Shown piece after piece: positions 29,850 through 40,281 of a stretch of 64,000 bases of DNA (within the stretch, counting starts at the first letter, position 1; every line of letters begins with the position of its first letter). The position numbers and the translations under genes were made by a program. The notes under the pieces are model-generated. The model did no database searches and was not told the DNA's origin. It saw nothing but the letters and a program-made list of their open reading frames with translations. This stretch comes from Pseudosporangium ferrugineum (GTDB lineage Bacteria; Actinomycetota; Actinomycetes; Mycobacteriales; Micromonosporaceae): NCBI RefSeq assembly GCF_003002065.1, contig NZ_PVZG01000005.1, positions 186,001 through 250,000 of the forward strand, read 5' to 3'.

Positions 29850-30962
29850 CTAGCGCTCGTCGGCGGAGGTGGAGGCGGCCGATCCGGTGTCGTCACCGGC
29901 CGCCGTGGTCGACTCGGCATGCTCGGCGGTCACGGCGGATCCTCCGGGGGCGTCCGCCGCGTCCGCCGGTGGCAGCACACCGGTGCGTTCGTACCCTCGG
30001 AAGCGTTCCTCGCTGACCACCTGATACGCCCTCGGGGCCTTGGCCACCGCCTCGCCCGCGCCGACGTCGACCTGGCTCACGTCGCCGGCCGGCTCGGGCA
30101 GGGGCTCGCTCTCCGGCGCGTCGATCGGCACCACGTACTCGCGGGGGCCCTTGACCACCAGGAAGTACGCCAGCGCGAGCAGGAACACCACGATCGAGGT
30201 GAAGACGTTGAGGCGGATGCCGAAGAACTTGCTGGCGTCGTCGATCCGCAGCATCTCGATCCACAGGCGGCCCAGCGTGTACGCCATCACGTAGAGCGCG
30301 AAGGCCCGCCCGCGGCCGAACTTGAACCGCCGGTCCAGCGCCCACACCAGGCCGGCGATGCCGAAGTTCCAGATCGCCTCGTACAGGAAGGTCGGGTGGT
30401 AGAGGTCCGGGAGGGTGACCGGCTTCCCGTCGATGACCGTCGCGTGCCCGGGGTTGGAGCGGTCCATGTCGTGCACGCGCAGGCCCCAGGGCAGCGTCGT
30501 GACGCTGCCGTAGAGCTCGTTGTTGAACCAGTTGCCGAACCGGCCGATCCCCTGCGCCAGCGGCAGCGCCGGGGCCAGCGCGTCGGCGAACACCGACAGC
30601 GGCAGGCCCAGCTGGCGGGCGGCGAACCAGGCGCCGAGCGCGCCGCCGGCCACCGCGCCCCAGATGCCGAGGCCGCCCTCCCAGATCTGGAAGACCCGGA
30701 TGGGCTCGCCGCCGTCGCCGAAGTACTCGCCCGGCGAGGTGATCACGTGGTAGATCCGGGCACCGATGATGCCGAACGGCACCGCCCACACGGCCATGTC
30801 GAGGGAGGCCCACGGCGCGACGCCGCGGCGGCGCAGCCGATGTTCCATGACGAGGACGGCGACGACGATGCCCAGGACGATGCAGAGCGCGTACGCCCGG
30901 ACGGGAAGGCCGAGGACGTGCCACACCGACGTCGTGGGGCTGGGGATAGCGGCGAGCTTCAC
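29850..30962 (-). CDS. lgt: Prolipoprotein diacylglyceryl transferase
   Basis: 370 residues from GTG 30962. The membrane enzyme attaches diacylglycerol to the lipobox Cys of prolipoproteins such as the binding protein at 7177. Seven hydrophobic segments; the signature GRFGNWFNNELYG at 140-152 holds the essential Arg, Asn and Glu. About 90 residues of acidic, disordered cytoplasmic tail follow the last helix, longer than in E. coli (291 aa in total) and typical of actinobacteria. A TAGGGT box 6 nt before the start suggests its own leaderless promoter behind trpA. Confidence 0.96.
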   Translation of the reverse strand: MKLAAIPSPTTSVWHVLGLPVRAYALCIVLGIVVAVLVMEHRLRRRGVAPWASLDMAVWAVPFGIIGARIYHVITSPGEYFGDGGEPIRVFQIWEGGLGIWGAVAGGALGAWFAARQLGLPLSVFADALAPALPLAQGIGRFGNWFNNELYGSVTTLPWGLRVHDMDRSNPGHATVIDGKPVTLPDLYHPTFLYEAIWNFGIAGLVWALDRRFKFGRGRAFALYVMAYTLGRLWIEMLRIDDASKFFGIRLNVFTSIVVFLLALAYFLVVKGPREYVVPIDAPESEPLPEPAGDVSQVDVGAGEAVAKAPRAYQVVSEERFRGYERTGVLPPADAADAPGGSAVTAEHAESTTAAGDDTGSAASTSADER

Positions 30963-30968
30963 GGGCGC

Positions 30969-30974
30969 ACCCTA
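30969..30974 (-). promoter_or_regulatory. -10 box of a leaderless lgt promoter
   Basis: TAGGGT on the reverse strand, exactly 6 nt before the GTG of lgt, in the 34-nt gap after trpA. No other ribosome site is obvious. Confidence 0.5.
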
Positions 30975-30996
30975 CCGCCGATTCCTGCGCGTCGTG

Positions 30997-31803
30997 TCAG
31001 GAGGGTTTGACCGACCGTACGCCCTCGGCCAGCTCCGCGCTCAGCGCCCGCAGCCGCTGGTGCCCGGAGGCGAGGTCGGGGGCGTCGAGAACGCACCGGA
31101 TCAGCGCGCTGCCGACGATCACCCCGTCGGCGAACGCGGCCACCTCGGCGGCCTGCGCGCCGGTGCCGACCCCCAGGCCCACGCCCACCGGCATCTCCGG
31201 ATCGGCGGCGCGGACCCGGGCGACGAGCTCCGGGGCCTGCGAGGACACCGACGTTCGGGCGCCGGTGACGCCCATCAGCGCGGTCGCGTAGACGAAGCCG
31301 CGGCAGTTCGCCACGGTCATCGCGATCCGCTCCGCGGTCGACGACGGCGAGACCAGGAACGTACGGTCGATCGCGTGCCGGTCGGAGGCGGCGATCCACT
31401 CCTGCGCCTCGTCCGGGATGAGATCGGGCGTGATCATGCCGGTGGCGCCGGCCGCCGCCAGGTCCCGGGCGAACGCGTCGACCCCGTACCGCTCGATCGG
31501 ATTCCAGTACGTCATCAGCACCACCGTGGCGCCGGTGCCCGCGACCGCCTCGATGATGCGCAGCGTGTCGCGGGTGCGTACGCCGTTGGCCAGGGCGATG
31601 TCGCTGGCCTTCTGGATCACCGGCCCGTCCATCACCGGGTCGCTGTACGGCAGCTCGACCTCGATGACGTCGCAGCCGGCCTCGGCCATGGCGACCATGC
31701 TCCGGATGCTGTCGTCGACGGTCGGGAACCCGGCGGGCATGCACCCGACCAGCACCGACCGCCCCTCGGCCTTCGCCTTGCCGAAGGTATCCCGAATCGT
31801 CAC
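30997..31803 (-). CDS. trpA: Tryptophan synthase alpha chain
   Basis: 268 residues from GTG 31803, overlapping the trpB stop (GTGA). Cleaves indole-glycerol phosphate to indole, which is channelled to TrpB. Catalytic Glu50 and Asp59 lie in [16 protein letters not shown]; phosphate-binding Gly loops ([22 protein letters not shown]) are intact. Full length. Confidence 0.97.
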   Translation of the reverse strand: MTIRDTFGKAKAEGRSVLVGCMPAGFPTVDDSIRSMVAMAEAGCDVIEVELPYSDPVMDGPVIQKASDIALANGVRTRDTLRIIEAVAGTGATVVLMTYWNPIERYGVDAFARDLAAAGATGMITPDLIPDEAQEWIAASDRHAIDRTFLVSPSSTAERIAMTVANCRGFVYATALMGVTGARTSVSSQAPELVARVRAADPEMPVGVGLGVGTGAQAAEVAAFADGVIVGSALIRCVLDAPDLASGHQRLRALSAELAEGVRSVKPS

Positions 31804-33041
31804 TCCTGCTCCCCGGGGACGAGAACCTCGCGCTCGTCGAGGATGCCGAAGTAGGCGCCGGCGGTGTGCACGTCCTTGTCGCCGCGGCCGGACAGATTGA
31901 TCACGATCGTCGGGGTGCGGCCCAGCTCCTCCGCCAGCCGCGGCGCGATCCGCGCGGCGCCGGCGAGGGCGTGCGCGCTCTCGATCGCCGGGATGATCCC
32001 CTCGGTGCGGCACAGCAGCTGGAACGCGGCCATCGCCTCGGCGTCGTTCACCGGCTCGTACGTGGCCCGGCCGGTGTCGTGCAGCCAGGCGTGCTCCGGC
32101 CCGACGCCGGGATAGTCCAGCCCGGCCGAGATCGAGTGCGACTCGACCGTCTGGCCGTCCTCGTCCTGCAGCACGTACGTGCGGGCGCCGTGCAGCACCC
32201 CCGCCGAGCCGCCGGTGATCGACGCGGCGTGCCGGCCGGTCTCCACGCCGTCGCCGCCGGCCTCGAAGCCGTACAGCCGGACCCGCTCGTCGCCGACGAA
32301 GGCGTGGAAGATGCCGATGGCGTTGGACCCGCCGCCCACGCAGGCCGCGACGGCGTCGGGCAGCCGGCCCAGCTGCGTGAGGCACTGCTCGCGGGCCTCG
32401 GTGCCGATGCCGCCCACGAAGTCCCGCACGATCTCCGGGAACGGGTGCGGGCCGGCGGCCGTACCGAGCAGGTAGTGGGTCGTGTCGACGCTCGACACCC
32501 AGTCGCGCAGCGCCTCGTTGAGGGCGTCCTTGAGCGTGCGGGAGCCGTTGGTCACCGGGACGACCGTGGCGCCCAGCATCCGCATCCGGGCCACGTTCAG
32601 GGCCTGCCGCTCGGTGTCGGTCTCGCCCATGTAGACCACGCACTCGAGGTCGAGCAGCGCCGCGGCGGTCGCGCTCGCCACCCCGTGCTGACCGGCGCCG
32701 GTCTCCGCGATCACCCGCGGCTTGCCCATCCGCTTGGCGAGCAGCGCCTGGCCCAGCACGTTGCGCACCTTGTGGGCGCCGGTGTGGTTCAGGTCCTCGC
32801 GCTTGAGCAGCACCTCGGCGCCGATCGCCGCGGAGAGCCGCTCGGCCCGGTAGAGCAGCGACGGCGTGCCGGCGTAGTCGCGCAGCAGGCCGGTGAAGCG
32901 CTCCTGGAAGACCGGATCGTCCTTGGCCGAACGGTACGCGGCGTCCAGCTCGTCGAGCGCCCGCACGAGCGCTTCCGGGACGAACCTCCCGCCGTACCGG
33001 CCGAAGTGACCGGCGAGGTCGGGCAGGACCGGCGCGCTCAC
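31800..33041 (-). CDS. trpB: Tryptophan synthase beta chain
   Basis: 413 residues from GTG 33041, overlapping the trpC stop. Condenses indole with serine using PLP. The PLP lysine is in [20 protein letters not shown], the phosphate cup in [14 protein letters not shown], and the indole tunnel segment in [12 protein letters not shown]. Complete TrpB1-type protein. Confidence 0.97.
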   Translation of the reverse strand: MSAPVLPDLAGHFGRYGGRFVPEALVRALDELDAAYRSAKDDPVFQERFTGLLRDYAGTPSLLYRAERLSAAIGAEVLLKREDLNHTGAHKVRNVLGQALLAKRMGKPRVIAETGAGQHGVASATAAALLDLECVVYMGETDTERQALNVARMRMLGATVVPVTNGSRTLKDALNEALRDWVSSVDTTHYLLGTAAGPHPFPEIVRDFVGGIGTEAREQCLTQLGRLPDAVAACVGGGSNAIGIFHAFVGDERVRLYGFEAGGDGVETGRHAASITGGSAGVLHGARTYVLQDEDGQTVESHSISAGLDYPGVGPEHAWLHDTGRATYEPVNDAEAMAAFQLLCRTEGIIPAIESAHALAGAARIAPRLAEELGRTPTIVINLSGRGDKDVHTAGAYFGILDEREVLVPGEQE

Positions 33042-33877
33042 CGCACCGGCCGCGGCGTCGCGGGGTGGTTGCCGGCGTTGACCAGCTCGGCGACGGCGTC
33101 CCGCGGGCTCTTCTTGGTGACCAGCCCCTCGCCCACCAGCACCGCGTCGGCGCCGGCCGAGGCGTACCGGATCAGGTCGTGCGGTCCCCGCACTCCCGAC
33201 TCCGCGATCTTGACGACGTTGTTCGGCAGGCCGGGCGCGATCCGCTCGAAGACGGACCGGTCCACCTCCAGCGTACGCAGATCACGGGCGTTGACGCCGA
33301 TGACCTGGGCGCCGGCGTCCAGTGCCCGGTCGGCCTCTTCCTCGTTGTGCACCTCGACGAGCGCGGTCATGCCCAGCGACTCGATCCGCTCCAGCAGGCC
33401 GACCAGGACGTTCTGCTCGAGCGCCGCCACGATCAGCAGCACGAGGTCGGCACCGTGGGCGCGGGCCTCGTGCACCTGATAACTGGAGACGACGAAGTCC
33501 TTGCGCAGCACCGGCACGCCCACGGCGGCCCGCACCGCGGCCAGGTCGTCGAGCGAACCGCCGAACCAGCGGCCCTCGGTCAGCACGCTGATGCAGCGGG
33601 CGCCGCCGGCCGCGTACTCGCCCGCGAGCTCCGCGGGGTCGGGGATGTCGGCCAGGGCGCCCTTCGACGGCGACGACCGCTTGACCTCCGCGATCACCGC
33701 CACGCCGGGCTTGCGCAGGGCCGCGTACGCGTCGATCGCCGGCGGTGCCGCCGCCGCGAGCTCACGGATCTGATCCAGCGAGACCTCTTCCTGACGCACC
33801 GCGACGTCCTCGCGGACGCCCGCCAGGATCTCCTCGAGCACGTTCTGCGATCCCGCACCACGCTGATCGGATGTCAC
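33038..33877 (-). CDS. trpC: Indole-3-glycerol phosphate synthase
   Basis: 279 residues from GTG 33877; GGAGAGGGGAG upstream serves as ribosome site. Catalytic lysines lie in [13 protein letters not shown] and [25 protein letters not shown] and [11 protein letters not shown] complete the TIM barrel phosphate site. It is the first gene of the trpCBA set, each joined to the next by a 4-nt GTGA overlap. Confidence 0.96.
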   Translation of the reverse strand: MTSDQRGAGSQNVLEEILAGVREDVAVRQEEVSLDQIRELAAAAPPAIDAYAALRKPGVAVIAEVKRSSPSKGALADIPDPAELAGEYAAGGARCISVLTEGRWFGGSLDDLAAVRAAVGVPVLRKDFVVSSYQVHEARAHGADLVLLIVAALEQNVLVGLLERIESLGMTALVEVHNEEEADRALDAGAQVIGVNARDLRTLEVDRSVFERIAPGLPNNVVKIAESGVRGPHDLIRYASAGADAVLVGEGLVTKKSPRDAVAELVNAGNHPATPRPVR

Positions 33878-33959
33878 CTAATGACTCCCCTCTCCGGGTG
33901 TCCTCGGCCCGATGCTAAGTGGCCGCCGACGTGCCGGGCCGCCCGGGGTATGGCGAGCC

Positions 33960-34016
33960 TCACGAGGTGGGCTGCGGCATAATGCGCTCCCGGGCGGAGC
34001 CTGTCTCTTCTGTCAC
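33960..34016 (-). CDS. Possible 18-codon ORF upstream of trpC
   Basis: A GTG (34016) immediately behind AGGAGGAGG opens an 18-residue frame VTEETGSARERIMPQPTS, ending 83 nt before trpC. It has no tryptophan codons, so it is not a classical attenuator peptide. It may be a true small gene (small ORFs occur in streptomycete trp clusters) or a chance frame behind a purine run. The rest of the 364-bp gap 33878-34241 shows nothing else I can name. Confidence 0.25.
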   Translation of the reverse strand: MTEETGSARERIMPQPTS

Positions 34017-34241
34017 ATCCTCCTCCTGCGCAGCTCGCGGCTAGCTGGGACCCCCTGGATGATCGGATGACCCCCCTTCGTGTTGACGGTCGCGTCACCC
34101 GGCGGAAATACGACTCGGGCAGCATGGGAGTCGGGCAAACTGGTCCGCGGCGTCCCGCGCACGCGTCCCTCACCCGCTCGCCGGGCGGGAGGCGGTCATG
34201 GGGCGGCATCCGGGCCACGCGCGAGCACCGTGGAGGGGACC

Positions 34242-34508
34242 ATGGCCAGTGACGAGAACGGCTTCGCCGCCGTCTCCCGCACCGTCGTGTCGTATGCCGC
34301 CGAGCTGATCGCCGGCGTGGAGCGCACGGTGGTCGGCGAGCGGAACGTGCGCACCGCCCAGGGCAACGCCTGGGCCGCGATGAGCGCGGACCGGGCCCGG
34401 GCGCAGGCCCGCGCGGACGTGGACGCGATGGTGGCCGCGCTGGCCGCCCAGCCCCGCCGGCGCAACGCGGGCGAGCGGGTGCCGGGCGACCTGGTGTCCA
34501 GCCGCTGA
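34242..34508 (+). CDS. Small uncharacterised protein inserted in the trp region
   Basis: 88 residues; GGAGGGG 4-5 nt before ATG 34242 is a strong ribosome site. No family recognised. Mostly helical, Ala/Arg-rich, with an amphipathic heptad-like stretch (NAWAAMSADRARAQARADVD followed by AMVAALAAQPRRR) that may form a short coiled coil; no signal or membrane segment. It is transcribed against the trp genes and separates the trp-associated membrane gene from trpC. A TTGACG lies at 34083 but no convincing -10 was matched. Confidence 0.65.
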   Translation: MASDENGFAAVSRTVVSYAAELIAGVERTVVGERNVRTAQGNAWAAMSADRARAQARADVDAMVAALAAQPRRRNAGERVPGDLVSSR

Positions 34509-34578
34509 CCCTCCGGCCTCCCCGGCCCTGTTCCGGCCGCCGGGCGGGCGATCCGGGCGTTTTGCCCGGCCGGGCCGG

Positions 34579-35136
34579 CTAGCCTGCCGTCGGGTCGTCG
34601 CCGCGGTCCAGGGCGTCCCAGGCCGCCCTGTTGTCCACCGGGCGGCCGTCGTCGACCGGCCGGTCCGCCGCCGTCGCCTCCCGCGGGCGACGCTCGTAGC
34701 GGGCGCTCATGCCCGGCCATTCGTGGCCGTGCCGCAGCGCCAGCCAGCCGCCGGCCACGATCAGCAGGCCGCCCGCCGCGCACACCACCGGCCACAGCGT
34801 CCCGCCGGCCCCCGCCGAGCCCACGTGCAGCCCGGCCCGCCCGGCGATCGCGGCGGCCGTCACGCCCGCACCGGCCACGGCCAGCAGGGCGCCCAGGACG
34901 CGGCGTAGCACCCCGCGGGTCGCGAACAGCGCGCCGCCGCCGGCCAGGGCCACCAGCGCCAGGCCGATCACCCAGGGCGCCACGTCGGCTCCCGTGCGTA
35001 CCGTTCGCAGGTCCGGCAGGCCCGGACGGCTGGTGACCTCGACCGCCCAGGTCCTGGTCACCCCGAAGAGCGCCAGGCCGGCGCCCGCGACACCGCAGAG
35101 GACGGTCACGCCGAGCCGGCGGCCGGCGCCGCTCAC
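34579..35136 (-). CDS. Trp-region conserved membrane protein (TIGR02234 type)
   Basis: 185 residues from GTG 35136, overlapping the trpE stop (GTGA). Four hydrophobic segments (VLCGVAGAGLALFGVTRTW, VIGLALVALAGGGALFA, LGALLAVAGAGVTAAAI, VVCAAGGLLIVAGGWLAL) and a charged, disordered C-terminal 45 residues. Its place directly behind trpE matches the actinobacterial Trp-operon-associated membrane family, of unknown function; a link to tryptophan transport or enzyme anchoring is only conjecture. Confidence 0.85.
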   Translation of the reverse strand: MSGAGRRLGVTVLCGVAGAGLALFGVTRTWAVEVTSRPGLPDLRTVRTGADVAPWVIGLALVALAGGGALFATRGVLRRVLGALLAVAGAGVTAAAIAGRAGLHVGSAGAGGTLWPVVCAAGGLLIVAGGWLALRHGHEWPGMSARYERRPREATAADRPVDDGRPVDNRAAWDALDRGDDPTAG

Positions 35137-36674
35137 CGGGCCGCGCGCAGGGTCTCGGCGGCGGCGATGGCGGCGAGGACCGCGGCGGCCTTGTTGCGGG
35201 TCTCCTGCTCCTCCGAGGCCGGGTCGGAGTCGGCGACGATGCCGGCTCCCGCGCCGACGTACGCCGTACCGTCGCGGAGCAGGGCCGTCCGGATCGCGAT
35301 GGCCATGTCCATGTCGCCCGCGAAGCCGAAGTAGCCGACCGTGCCGCCGTACAGTCCGCGGCGGGTCGGCTCCAGACTCTCGATGATCTCCATGGCCCGG
35401 ACCTTCGGCGCACCCGACAGGGTGCCGGCCGGGAACGTCGCGGCGAGCGCGTCGAAGGCGGTCCGGTCCTCGCGGAGCTCGCCCACGACCGTCGACACGA
35501 TGTGCATGACGTGGCTGTAGCGCTCGATCCGCGCGAAATCCGGCACCTCGACCGTGCCCGCGCGGCACACCCGGCCCAGGTCGTTGCGGCCCAGGTCGAC
35601 CAGCATCACGTGCTCGGAGCGTTCCTTCGGGTCGGCGAGCAGCTCGGCGGCCAGCGCGTTGTCCTGCTCCGGGGTGCCGCCGCGCCACCGGGTGCCGGCG
35701 ATCGGATGCAGCAGGGCCCGGCGCACGCCCCCCTCGGCGGCGCTGACCTTGAGGTGCGCCTCCGGCGAGGACCCGACGATGTCAAAATCATCGAACCGCA
35801 GCAGATACATGTACGGGCTGGGGTTCGTCGCCCGCAGCACCCGGTAGACGTCCAGCGGGTCGGCGTCGGTGGCCCGCTCGAAGCGCTGCGCCACCACGAT
35901 CTGGAAACACTCCCCGGCCCGGATCGCCTCCTTCGCCGTCTCGACCGCCTTCTGATAGTCGCCCGGCGCCGTACGGCTGACCACCTCACCCGGCGGCACC
36001 CGCTCCACCGTGGAGATCAGCGGCGGGGTCGGCCGGGACAGCGCGGTGGTCATCGCGTCGAGCCGCCCCACAGCCTGGTGGTACGCCGCCCGCGCGGTGG
36101 GACCGTCGGCGCCCTCGGGCAGCACCGCGTTGGCGACCAGGATCGCCGAGCCGTCGAAGTGGTCGAGCACCACCAGGTCGGTGGCGAGCATCATCCCCAG
36201 CTCGGGCAGCGGCACATCGTCCGCGGCGGTGGCGGGCAGCCGCTCGAACCGGCGGATCAGGTCATAACTCAGATAGCCGACCATGCCCCCGGTCAGCGGC
36301 GGCAGCCCGTCGGCCGGATCCGCGTCCCCGGGAGCCGCGAGAGCCGCGACGGTCTCACGAAGGGCAACAACCGGATCACCACAGACGGGTACGCCCACCG
36401 GCGGGCTCCCCAGCCACGCGGCCTCCCCGTCCCGCTCGATGAGGGTCGCCGCGCTGCGCACCCCGACGAACGAGTAGCGGGACCACGCGGCGGAACCGGC
36501 GCCCTGCTCGGCGGACTCCAGCAGGAAGGTCCCCGGGCCGCCGGCCAGCTTGCGGTACACCCCGACCGGCGTCTCACCGTCGGCCAGGAGCCGCCGGGTC
36601 ACCGGGACAACCCGCCGCCGGGCCGCCTGCGCGACGAACTCGTCCTCGCCGGGCACCACCGCGCCGCTGGTCAT
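35133..36674 (-). CDS. trpE: Anthranilate synthase component I
   Basis: 513 residues from ATG 36674, overlapping the hisI stop (ATGA). Converts chorismate to anthranilate with ammonia from TrpG, which is not in this window. The feedback-inhibition motif FLLESAE (LLES) is present, so tryptophan inhibition is expected. Catalytic core: [32 protein letters not shown], and C-terminal [16 protein letters not shown]. Full length. Confidence 0.96.
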   Translation of the reverse strand: MTSGAVVPGEDEFVAQAARRRVVPVTRRLLADGETPVGVYRKLAGGPGTFLLESAEQGAGSAAWSRYSFVGVRSAATLIERDGEAAWLGSPPVGVPVCGDPVVALRETVAALAAPGDADPADGLPPLTGGMVGYLSYDLIRRFERLPATAADDVPLPELGMMLATDLVVLDHFDGSAILVANAVLPEGADGPTARAAYHQAVGRLDAMTTALSRPTPPLISTVERVPPGEVVSRTAPGDYQKAVETAKEAIRAGECFQIVVAQRFERATDADPLDVYRVLRATNPSPYMYLLRFDDFDIVGSSPEAHLKVSAAEGGVRRALLHPIAGTRWRGGTPEQDNALAAELLADPKERSEHVMLVDLGRNDLGRVCRAGTVEVPDFARIERYSHVMHIVSTVVGELREDRTAFDALAATFPAGTLSGAPKVRAMEIIESLEPTRRGLYGGTVGYFGFAGDMDMAIAIRTALLRDGTAYVGAGAGIVADSDPASEEQETRNKAAAVLAAIAAAETLRAAR

Positions 36675-37174
36675 GCGCCCTCCCCCGCGCCGCCGTTCGC
36701 CGCGCCGCTCTTTACCGCGCCGTTGGTCGCCGCGCCGTTGGTCGCCGTGCCTTTGGCCGCCGCGCCTTTGGCCGCCGGCGGGCCGGTCTCCGCCGGCTTG
36801 CTGGTCGGCAGGTCGTCGCTGAAGCAGGTGTGCGTGCCCGTGTGGCAGGCCGCGCCGACCTGGTCCACAGTGACCAGCAGGGCGTCGCCGTCACAGTCCA
36901 GGGCGACCGCGCGGACGTACTGGTGGTGGCCCGAGGTCGCGCCCTTCACCCAGTATTCGCGGCGGCTGCGCGACCAGTAGGTGGCACGCCCGGTCGTCAG
37001 GGTGCGGTGCAACGCCTCGTCGTCCATCCACGCCAGCATCAGCACGTCGCCGGTGTCGTGCTCCCGCACGATCGCGGCGACCAGCCCGTCCGCGCTGCGG
37101 CGCAGGCGGGCGGCGATGGCGGGGTCGAGGGCGGACGGCCGGGCGGGCTGGTTCTCGAGTTCGGTGGCGGGCAC
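36671..37174 (-). CDS. hisI: Phosphoribosyl-AMP cyclohydrolase
   Basis: 167 residues from GTG 37174. Third step of histidine synthesis. Metal ligands are in [13 protein letters not shown] and the cysteines in [28 protein letters not shown] is the substrate segment. After about residue 127 there is a 40-residue Ala/Lys/Thr/Asn tail encoded by repeated GCCGTTGGTCGCCGC-like DNA (36719-36775), absent from typical HisI. No HisE domain is fused. GAATCT sits 6 nt before the start (leaderless candidate). Confidence 0.93.
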   Translation of the reverse strand: MPATELENQPARPSALDPAIAARLRRSADGLVAAIVREHDTGDVLMLAWMDDEALHRTLTTGRATYWSRSRREYWVKGATSGHHQYVRAVALDCDGDALLVTVDQVGAACHTGTHTCFSDDLPTSKPAETGPPAAKGAAAKGTATNGAATNGAVKSGAANGGAGEGA

Positions 37175-37180
37175 AGTGCC

Positions 37181-37186
37181 AGATTC
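37181..37186 (-). promoter_or_regulatory. Candidate leaderless -10 box for hisI-trpE
   Basis: GAATCT on the reverse strand 6 nt before GTG 37174. It departs from TANNNT at the first base, hence modest confidence. Confidence 0.35.
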
Positions 37187-37382
37187 TCTCGCATGCCGCG
37201 CGGCGTCCACGGGCCGTACCTGCCCATAGCCCACGATCCGGTCACGGACTCGCACAGGGGGTGTGACGGGACAGCACGGAAGAGTACCGTCGTCGTGCGC
37301 CGCGCCTGCCCCGGGTGTCGCGCCCGCGGCCGCCCGGCCCGTCCGGACGGGTCGCGCCGCCACCGCGACGGGAGTCTCGAAG

Positions 37383-40100
37383 ATGGAGCCCACGGCCAAC
37401 CCCGAGGACGGCCGGCAGTCGCGCGGCCTGGGCAGATTCTGGCCCGCGCACGGGATGCCGGGCCAGGACCGGGCCGGCACGAACGCCACCCCGGACCACG
37501 CCGCCCGCTCCACCCCGGAGGACACCGCACCGCCTGGCGGGTCGGTCACCGACACCCCGGATGCGGGAAGAGATCAGCCGGATGACTGGGGCCTGGGTGC
37601 GGGCGGTCCAGGTGACGGGCCGGCCGCCTGGGGACCGGGCGCGGGTGAGCCACCGGGTGCGGGACAAGCGCGGAACCCCTACTCTGCTCCGCGGCCGCAC
37701 CCCTCGCTGACGAACGACACGAAACTGGTCGCGCTCGGCTCGCGGCGGCCGGCGGACGTCCTGCCGGGCGGGCCGGCCAACGGACGCTGGACCAACCAGG
37801 GAGGCTTTCCACCCGTGGAGATGAACGGGCACCGCAACGGAGAGACCGGCCCACGCCACGGCGGCACGCCGGTGGCCAACGGGCAGTCGCCGGTGGCCAA
37901 CGGCACGCTGCCGGCGTCACGCTCACCGTTCTCACCCCCACCGGAGCCACCACCGTCGCCGTTCGCCGCCGCGCAGCCGCCGCCGGTCCCGGTGCAGCCC
38001 ACCGACCCGCTGACCGGCACCGACGACCCGACGCCGAGCGGCCAGTTCCCGGGCGCCCGCCCGGTGAGCGGCCAGCCCGCCGCCTCGGGCTCGGCGCAGG
38101 TGCCGCTGCCCCCGTCGACCCGCCCGGGCGGCCCACCCCCCGGCCCCAGCGGCCTACGGCCCGGCCCGAACGGCCAGGCCGGCTTCGGCACCCAGCACGG
38201 TCAGCCCGGCACCCAGCACGGTCAGCCCGGTCAGCCCGCCGGCCAGCCCGGTCAGCCTGGTCAGCCCGGCGCCCAGCCTGGTCAGGCCGGCGGTCAGGCC
38301 GGTCAGCTCAGCGGGCAGCCTGGTCAGGCCGGCGGGCAGCCGGTGCGGGGCCAGGCCGGTCAGGGCACGCACCCGGCGTCGGGCCTGCCGGGTCACTCGG
38401 GCGCGCAGTCCTCGGCGGGTCAGGCCGGTCCGACCGGAGCGCAGTCCTCGGCGGGCCAGGCCGGTCCGACCGGGGCGCAGCCCGTGGTGGGTCAGGCCGG
38501 CGCGCGAGCAAGGCAGGCGGGAGCGCAGTCCGGACAGAGCGGCGCGCAGCCGGTGTCCGGGCAGCCTGCCGACGCGCAGGGTGGTCCGGAGGCCCCGTCC
38601 GACCCCTGGGCTCCGCCGGTCCACCGGGGCGCCTCGGGTAGTGCGTCGGTGCCGGTCAGCGCCGGTGGTCAGGCTGTTCCGCTCGAACCGTTCCCCGGGC
38701 AGAACCCGTTCGGTCCCCGCCCTTCCGGCGATCGGCAGCCTCCCGCGGAGACCACGCCGCCGGGGAACCGGTCCGCGGGGCAGGCCGCGCAGGAGCTCGA
38801 CCTGTTCGCGCCCGGGCCGGCCCAGAACGCCGGCCAGGTCCGTGATGACCGTGTCCACGGCGAGCCGGTTCCCGGCCAGACGCCCCCGGGCCGCATCGTG
38901 CCCGGGCAGATGCCGTCCGGGCAGGCCGCCCCGGGGCAGGCAACGCCCGGCCAGAACGTGTCCGGGCAGGCCGGCGTGGGGCAGGCAGCGCCCGGCCAGA
39001 CAGGGCAGGCAGCGCCCGGCCAGACAGGGCAGGCAGCGCCCGGCCAGACGGGGCAGGCAGGGCCGGGGACGACGGGGCAGGCAGTGTCGGGGCAGAGCAT
39101 GTCGGGGCAGACCGCGGCCGGGCAGGGCGCTTCCGGGCAGGGGGCGGAGCAGGGTCGCGGATGGGGCCGCCCGGATGTTCCCGCGGCGAGCGGCGGTGCG
39201 GCGGCGTTCCGGGTTGATCCGTTGCCGCCGAACCCGTTGCAGCCGGCGCCGGTGCAGACCGGTGCGGCGGCGGCGCCGTCGCCGCTTCCTCCCAACCCGC
39301 TGCATCCCACGCCGGTGCAGACCGGGCCGCTGCCGCCCAATCCCTTGCAGCCCACGCCGGTGCAGATGCCGCCGGGTGGGCGGCGGGGGCGGGACGACGA
39401 GGCTGCCGAGAGTTACCCGGCCGGACGGCGTTCGGCCGCGGAGGTCGACGAGGTCGTGACGGGCCGGCGCGGCCGGGGGGCAACCGTGCCGGACGAGGCG
39501 TTCCCGGACCGGGACGAGGAGCTTGCCGGACGGATCGCCGGGCTGGCCGGGCTCGACGCGCCGGGCGGCGCGCGGGCCGCCGACCTCCAGGAACTGCAGG
39601 GCGTGCGGGACGGCCGGCAGGGCGAGCAGGGCAGCCCGCGCGCCACCGACCTGGACGAGGCCGAGAGAGGGCGGCGAGCCGCCGAGGAAGCGCCCAACGG
39701 GCGGCGGGCCGCCGAGGAGGCGCCGGGCGGGCGGCGAGCCGCCGAGGAGGCGCCGGGCGGGCGGCGGGTGGTGCGGGATGCTGACGGTGGTGAGCACGGG
39801 CAGCCGTTGCGGCCCGGTGACCTCGATCAGAGTCCGATCTCGTTCTGGGACGAGGCGGCCAGCGAGCAGTTCCGGGCCGAGTGGCATGAGGTCAAGGCGC
39901 AGTTCGTCGATGATCCGGTGGCCGCGCTCACCCGGGCGCACGACCTGCTCACCGAGGCCGTGCACGAGTTGACCGAGTCGATGCTGGCCGAGCGCGACCA
40001 GCTCGATCCGTTGCGGGACACCTCGAGCCCGGACACCGAGAGCATGCGGATGGCGATGCGGGGCTACCGGGAGTTCCTGGACCGCATCCTCGGTCTCTGA
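37383..40100 (+). CDS. Large disordered Gln/Gly/Pro repeat protein with conserved C-terminal domain
   Basis: 905 residues from ATG 37383 (GGGAG upstream). Residues 1 to about 810 are almost entirely low complexity: [16 protein letters not shown] runs, [12 protein letters not shown] (12-residue unit), AAPGQTGQ (8-residue unit, 24-bp DNA repeat), [13 protein letters not shown] (three copies) and [10 protein letters not shown] (three copies). The last 90 residues ([57 protein letters not shown]) form a helical domain with the layout of an actinobacterial domain found at the ends of other disordered proteins. No signal peptide, membrane helix or sorting motif, so it appears cytoplasmic. It diverges from hisI. 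Function unknown. Confidence 0.8.
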   Translation: MEPTANPEDGRQSRGLGRFWPAHGMPGQDRAGTNATPDHAARSTPEDTAPPGGSVTDTPDAGRDQPDDWGLGAGGPGDGPAAWGPGAGEPPGAGQARNPYSAPRPHPSLTNDTKLVALGSRRPADVLPGGPANGRWTNQGGFPPVEMNGHRNGETGPRHGGTPVANGQSPVANGTLPASRSPFSPPPEPPPSPFAAAQPPPVPVQPTDPLTGTDDPTPSGQFPGARPVSGQPAASGSAQVPLPPSTRPGGPPPGPSGLRPGPNGQAGFGTQHGQPGTQHGQPGQPAGQPGQPGQPGAQPGQAGGQAGQLSGQPGQAGGQPVRGQAGQGTHPASGLPGHSGAQSSAGQAGPTGAQSSAGQAGPTGAQPVVGQAGARARQAGAQSGQSGAQPVSGQPADAQGGPEAPSDPWAPPVHRGASGSASVPVSAGGQAVPLEPFPGQNPFGPRPSGDRQPPAETTPPGNRSAGQAAQELDLFAPGPAQNAGQVRDDRVHGEPVPGQTPPGRIVPGQMPSGQAAPGQATPGQNVSGQAGVGQAAPGQTGQAAPGQTGQAAPGQTGQAGPGTTGQAVSGQSMSGQTAAGQGASGQGAEQGRGWGRPDVPAASGGAAAFRVDPLPPNPLQPAPVQTGAAAAPSPLPPNPLHPTPVQTGPLPPNPLQPTPVQMPPGGRRGRDDEAAESYPAGRRSAAEVDEVVTGRRGRGATVPDEAFPDRDEELAGRIAGLAGLDAPGGARAADLQELQGVRDGRQGEQGSPRATDLDEAERGRRAAEEAPNGRRAAEEAPGGRRAAEEAPGGRRVVRDADGGEHGQPLRPGDLDQSPISFWDEAASEQFRAEWHEVKAQFVDDPVAALTRAHDLLTEAVHELTESMLAERDQLDPLRDTSSPDTESMRMAMRGYREFLDRILGL
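38981..39052 (+). repeat. 24-bp coding tandem repeat
   Basis: Three almost identical 24-bp units (GCAGGCAGCGCCCGGCCAGA plus four bases) encode QAAPGQTG and stay in frame; looser copies flank both sides. Confidence 0.85.
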
Positions 40101-40146
40101 CACGAGAACGAGGACACAAGAACGAGGGCACCAGAACGAGCACCGG

Positions 40147-40184
40147 CGAAGGCCGCGGTTCCGATGTCGGGACCGCGGCCTTCG
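40147..40184 (+). terminator. Terminator after the repeat protein
   Basis: CGAAGGCCGCGGT pairs with ACCGCGGCCTTCG (with a 10-12 nt loop), 47 nt after the stop. Between stop and stem lie three copies of an ACAAGAACGAGGGC-like 15-mer (40101-40140). Confidence 0.85.
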
Positions 40185-40216
40185 TCATGTCCGCGTGCCA
40201 CCTTCGCGACAGTCGA

Positions 40217-40245
40217 TTGCCCCGCCCGCAGAATTCATCTAGCGT
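40217..40245 (+). promoter_or_regulatory. Promoter of the ABC-2 exporter/TetR operon
   Basis: TTGCCC (40217-40222) and TAGCGT (40240-40245) are separated by exactly 17 nt; transcription would start near 40252, about 30 nt before the ATG with its GGGAGG site. Confidence 0.65.
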
Positions 40246-40261
40246 TGAACTCAACAGTTGA
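40244..40261. promoter_or_regulatory. Candidate TetR operator overlapping the start site
   Basis: GTTGA-AC-TCAAC-A-GTTGA gives two overlapping inverted repeats that share the central TCAAC. It covers the -10 edge and the predicted start point, a good position for repression by the TetR protein encoded at the end of this operon. Confidence 0.55.
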
Positions 40262-40281
40262 TGAGTTTGTGGGAGGCAGCG

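Noticed and set aside
33878..34241. Trp attenuator or T-box upstream of trpC
   Set aside because: No run of Trp codons and no recognisable T-box core were found on the reverse strand.
38154..40103. A 649-codon reverse frame opposite the disordered protein
   Set aside because: Arg/Gly/Leu repeat artefact of the repetitive coding strand; the + strand has the ribosome site and the folded C-terminal domain.
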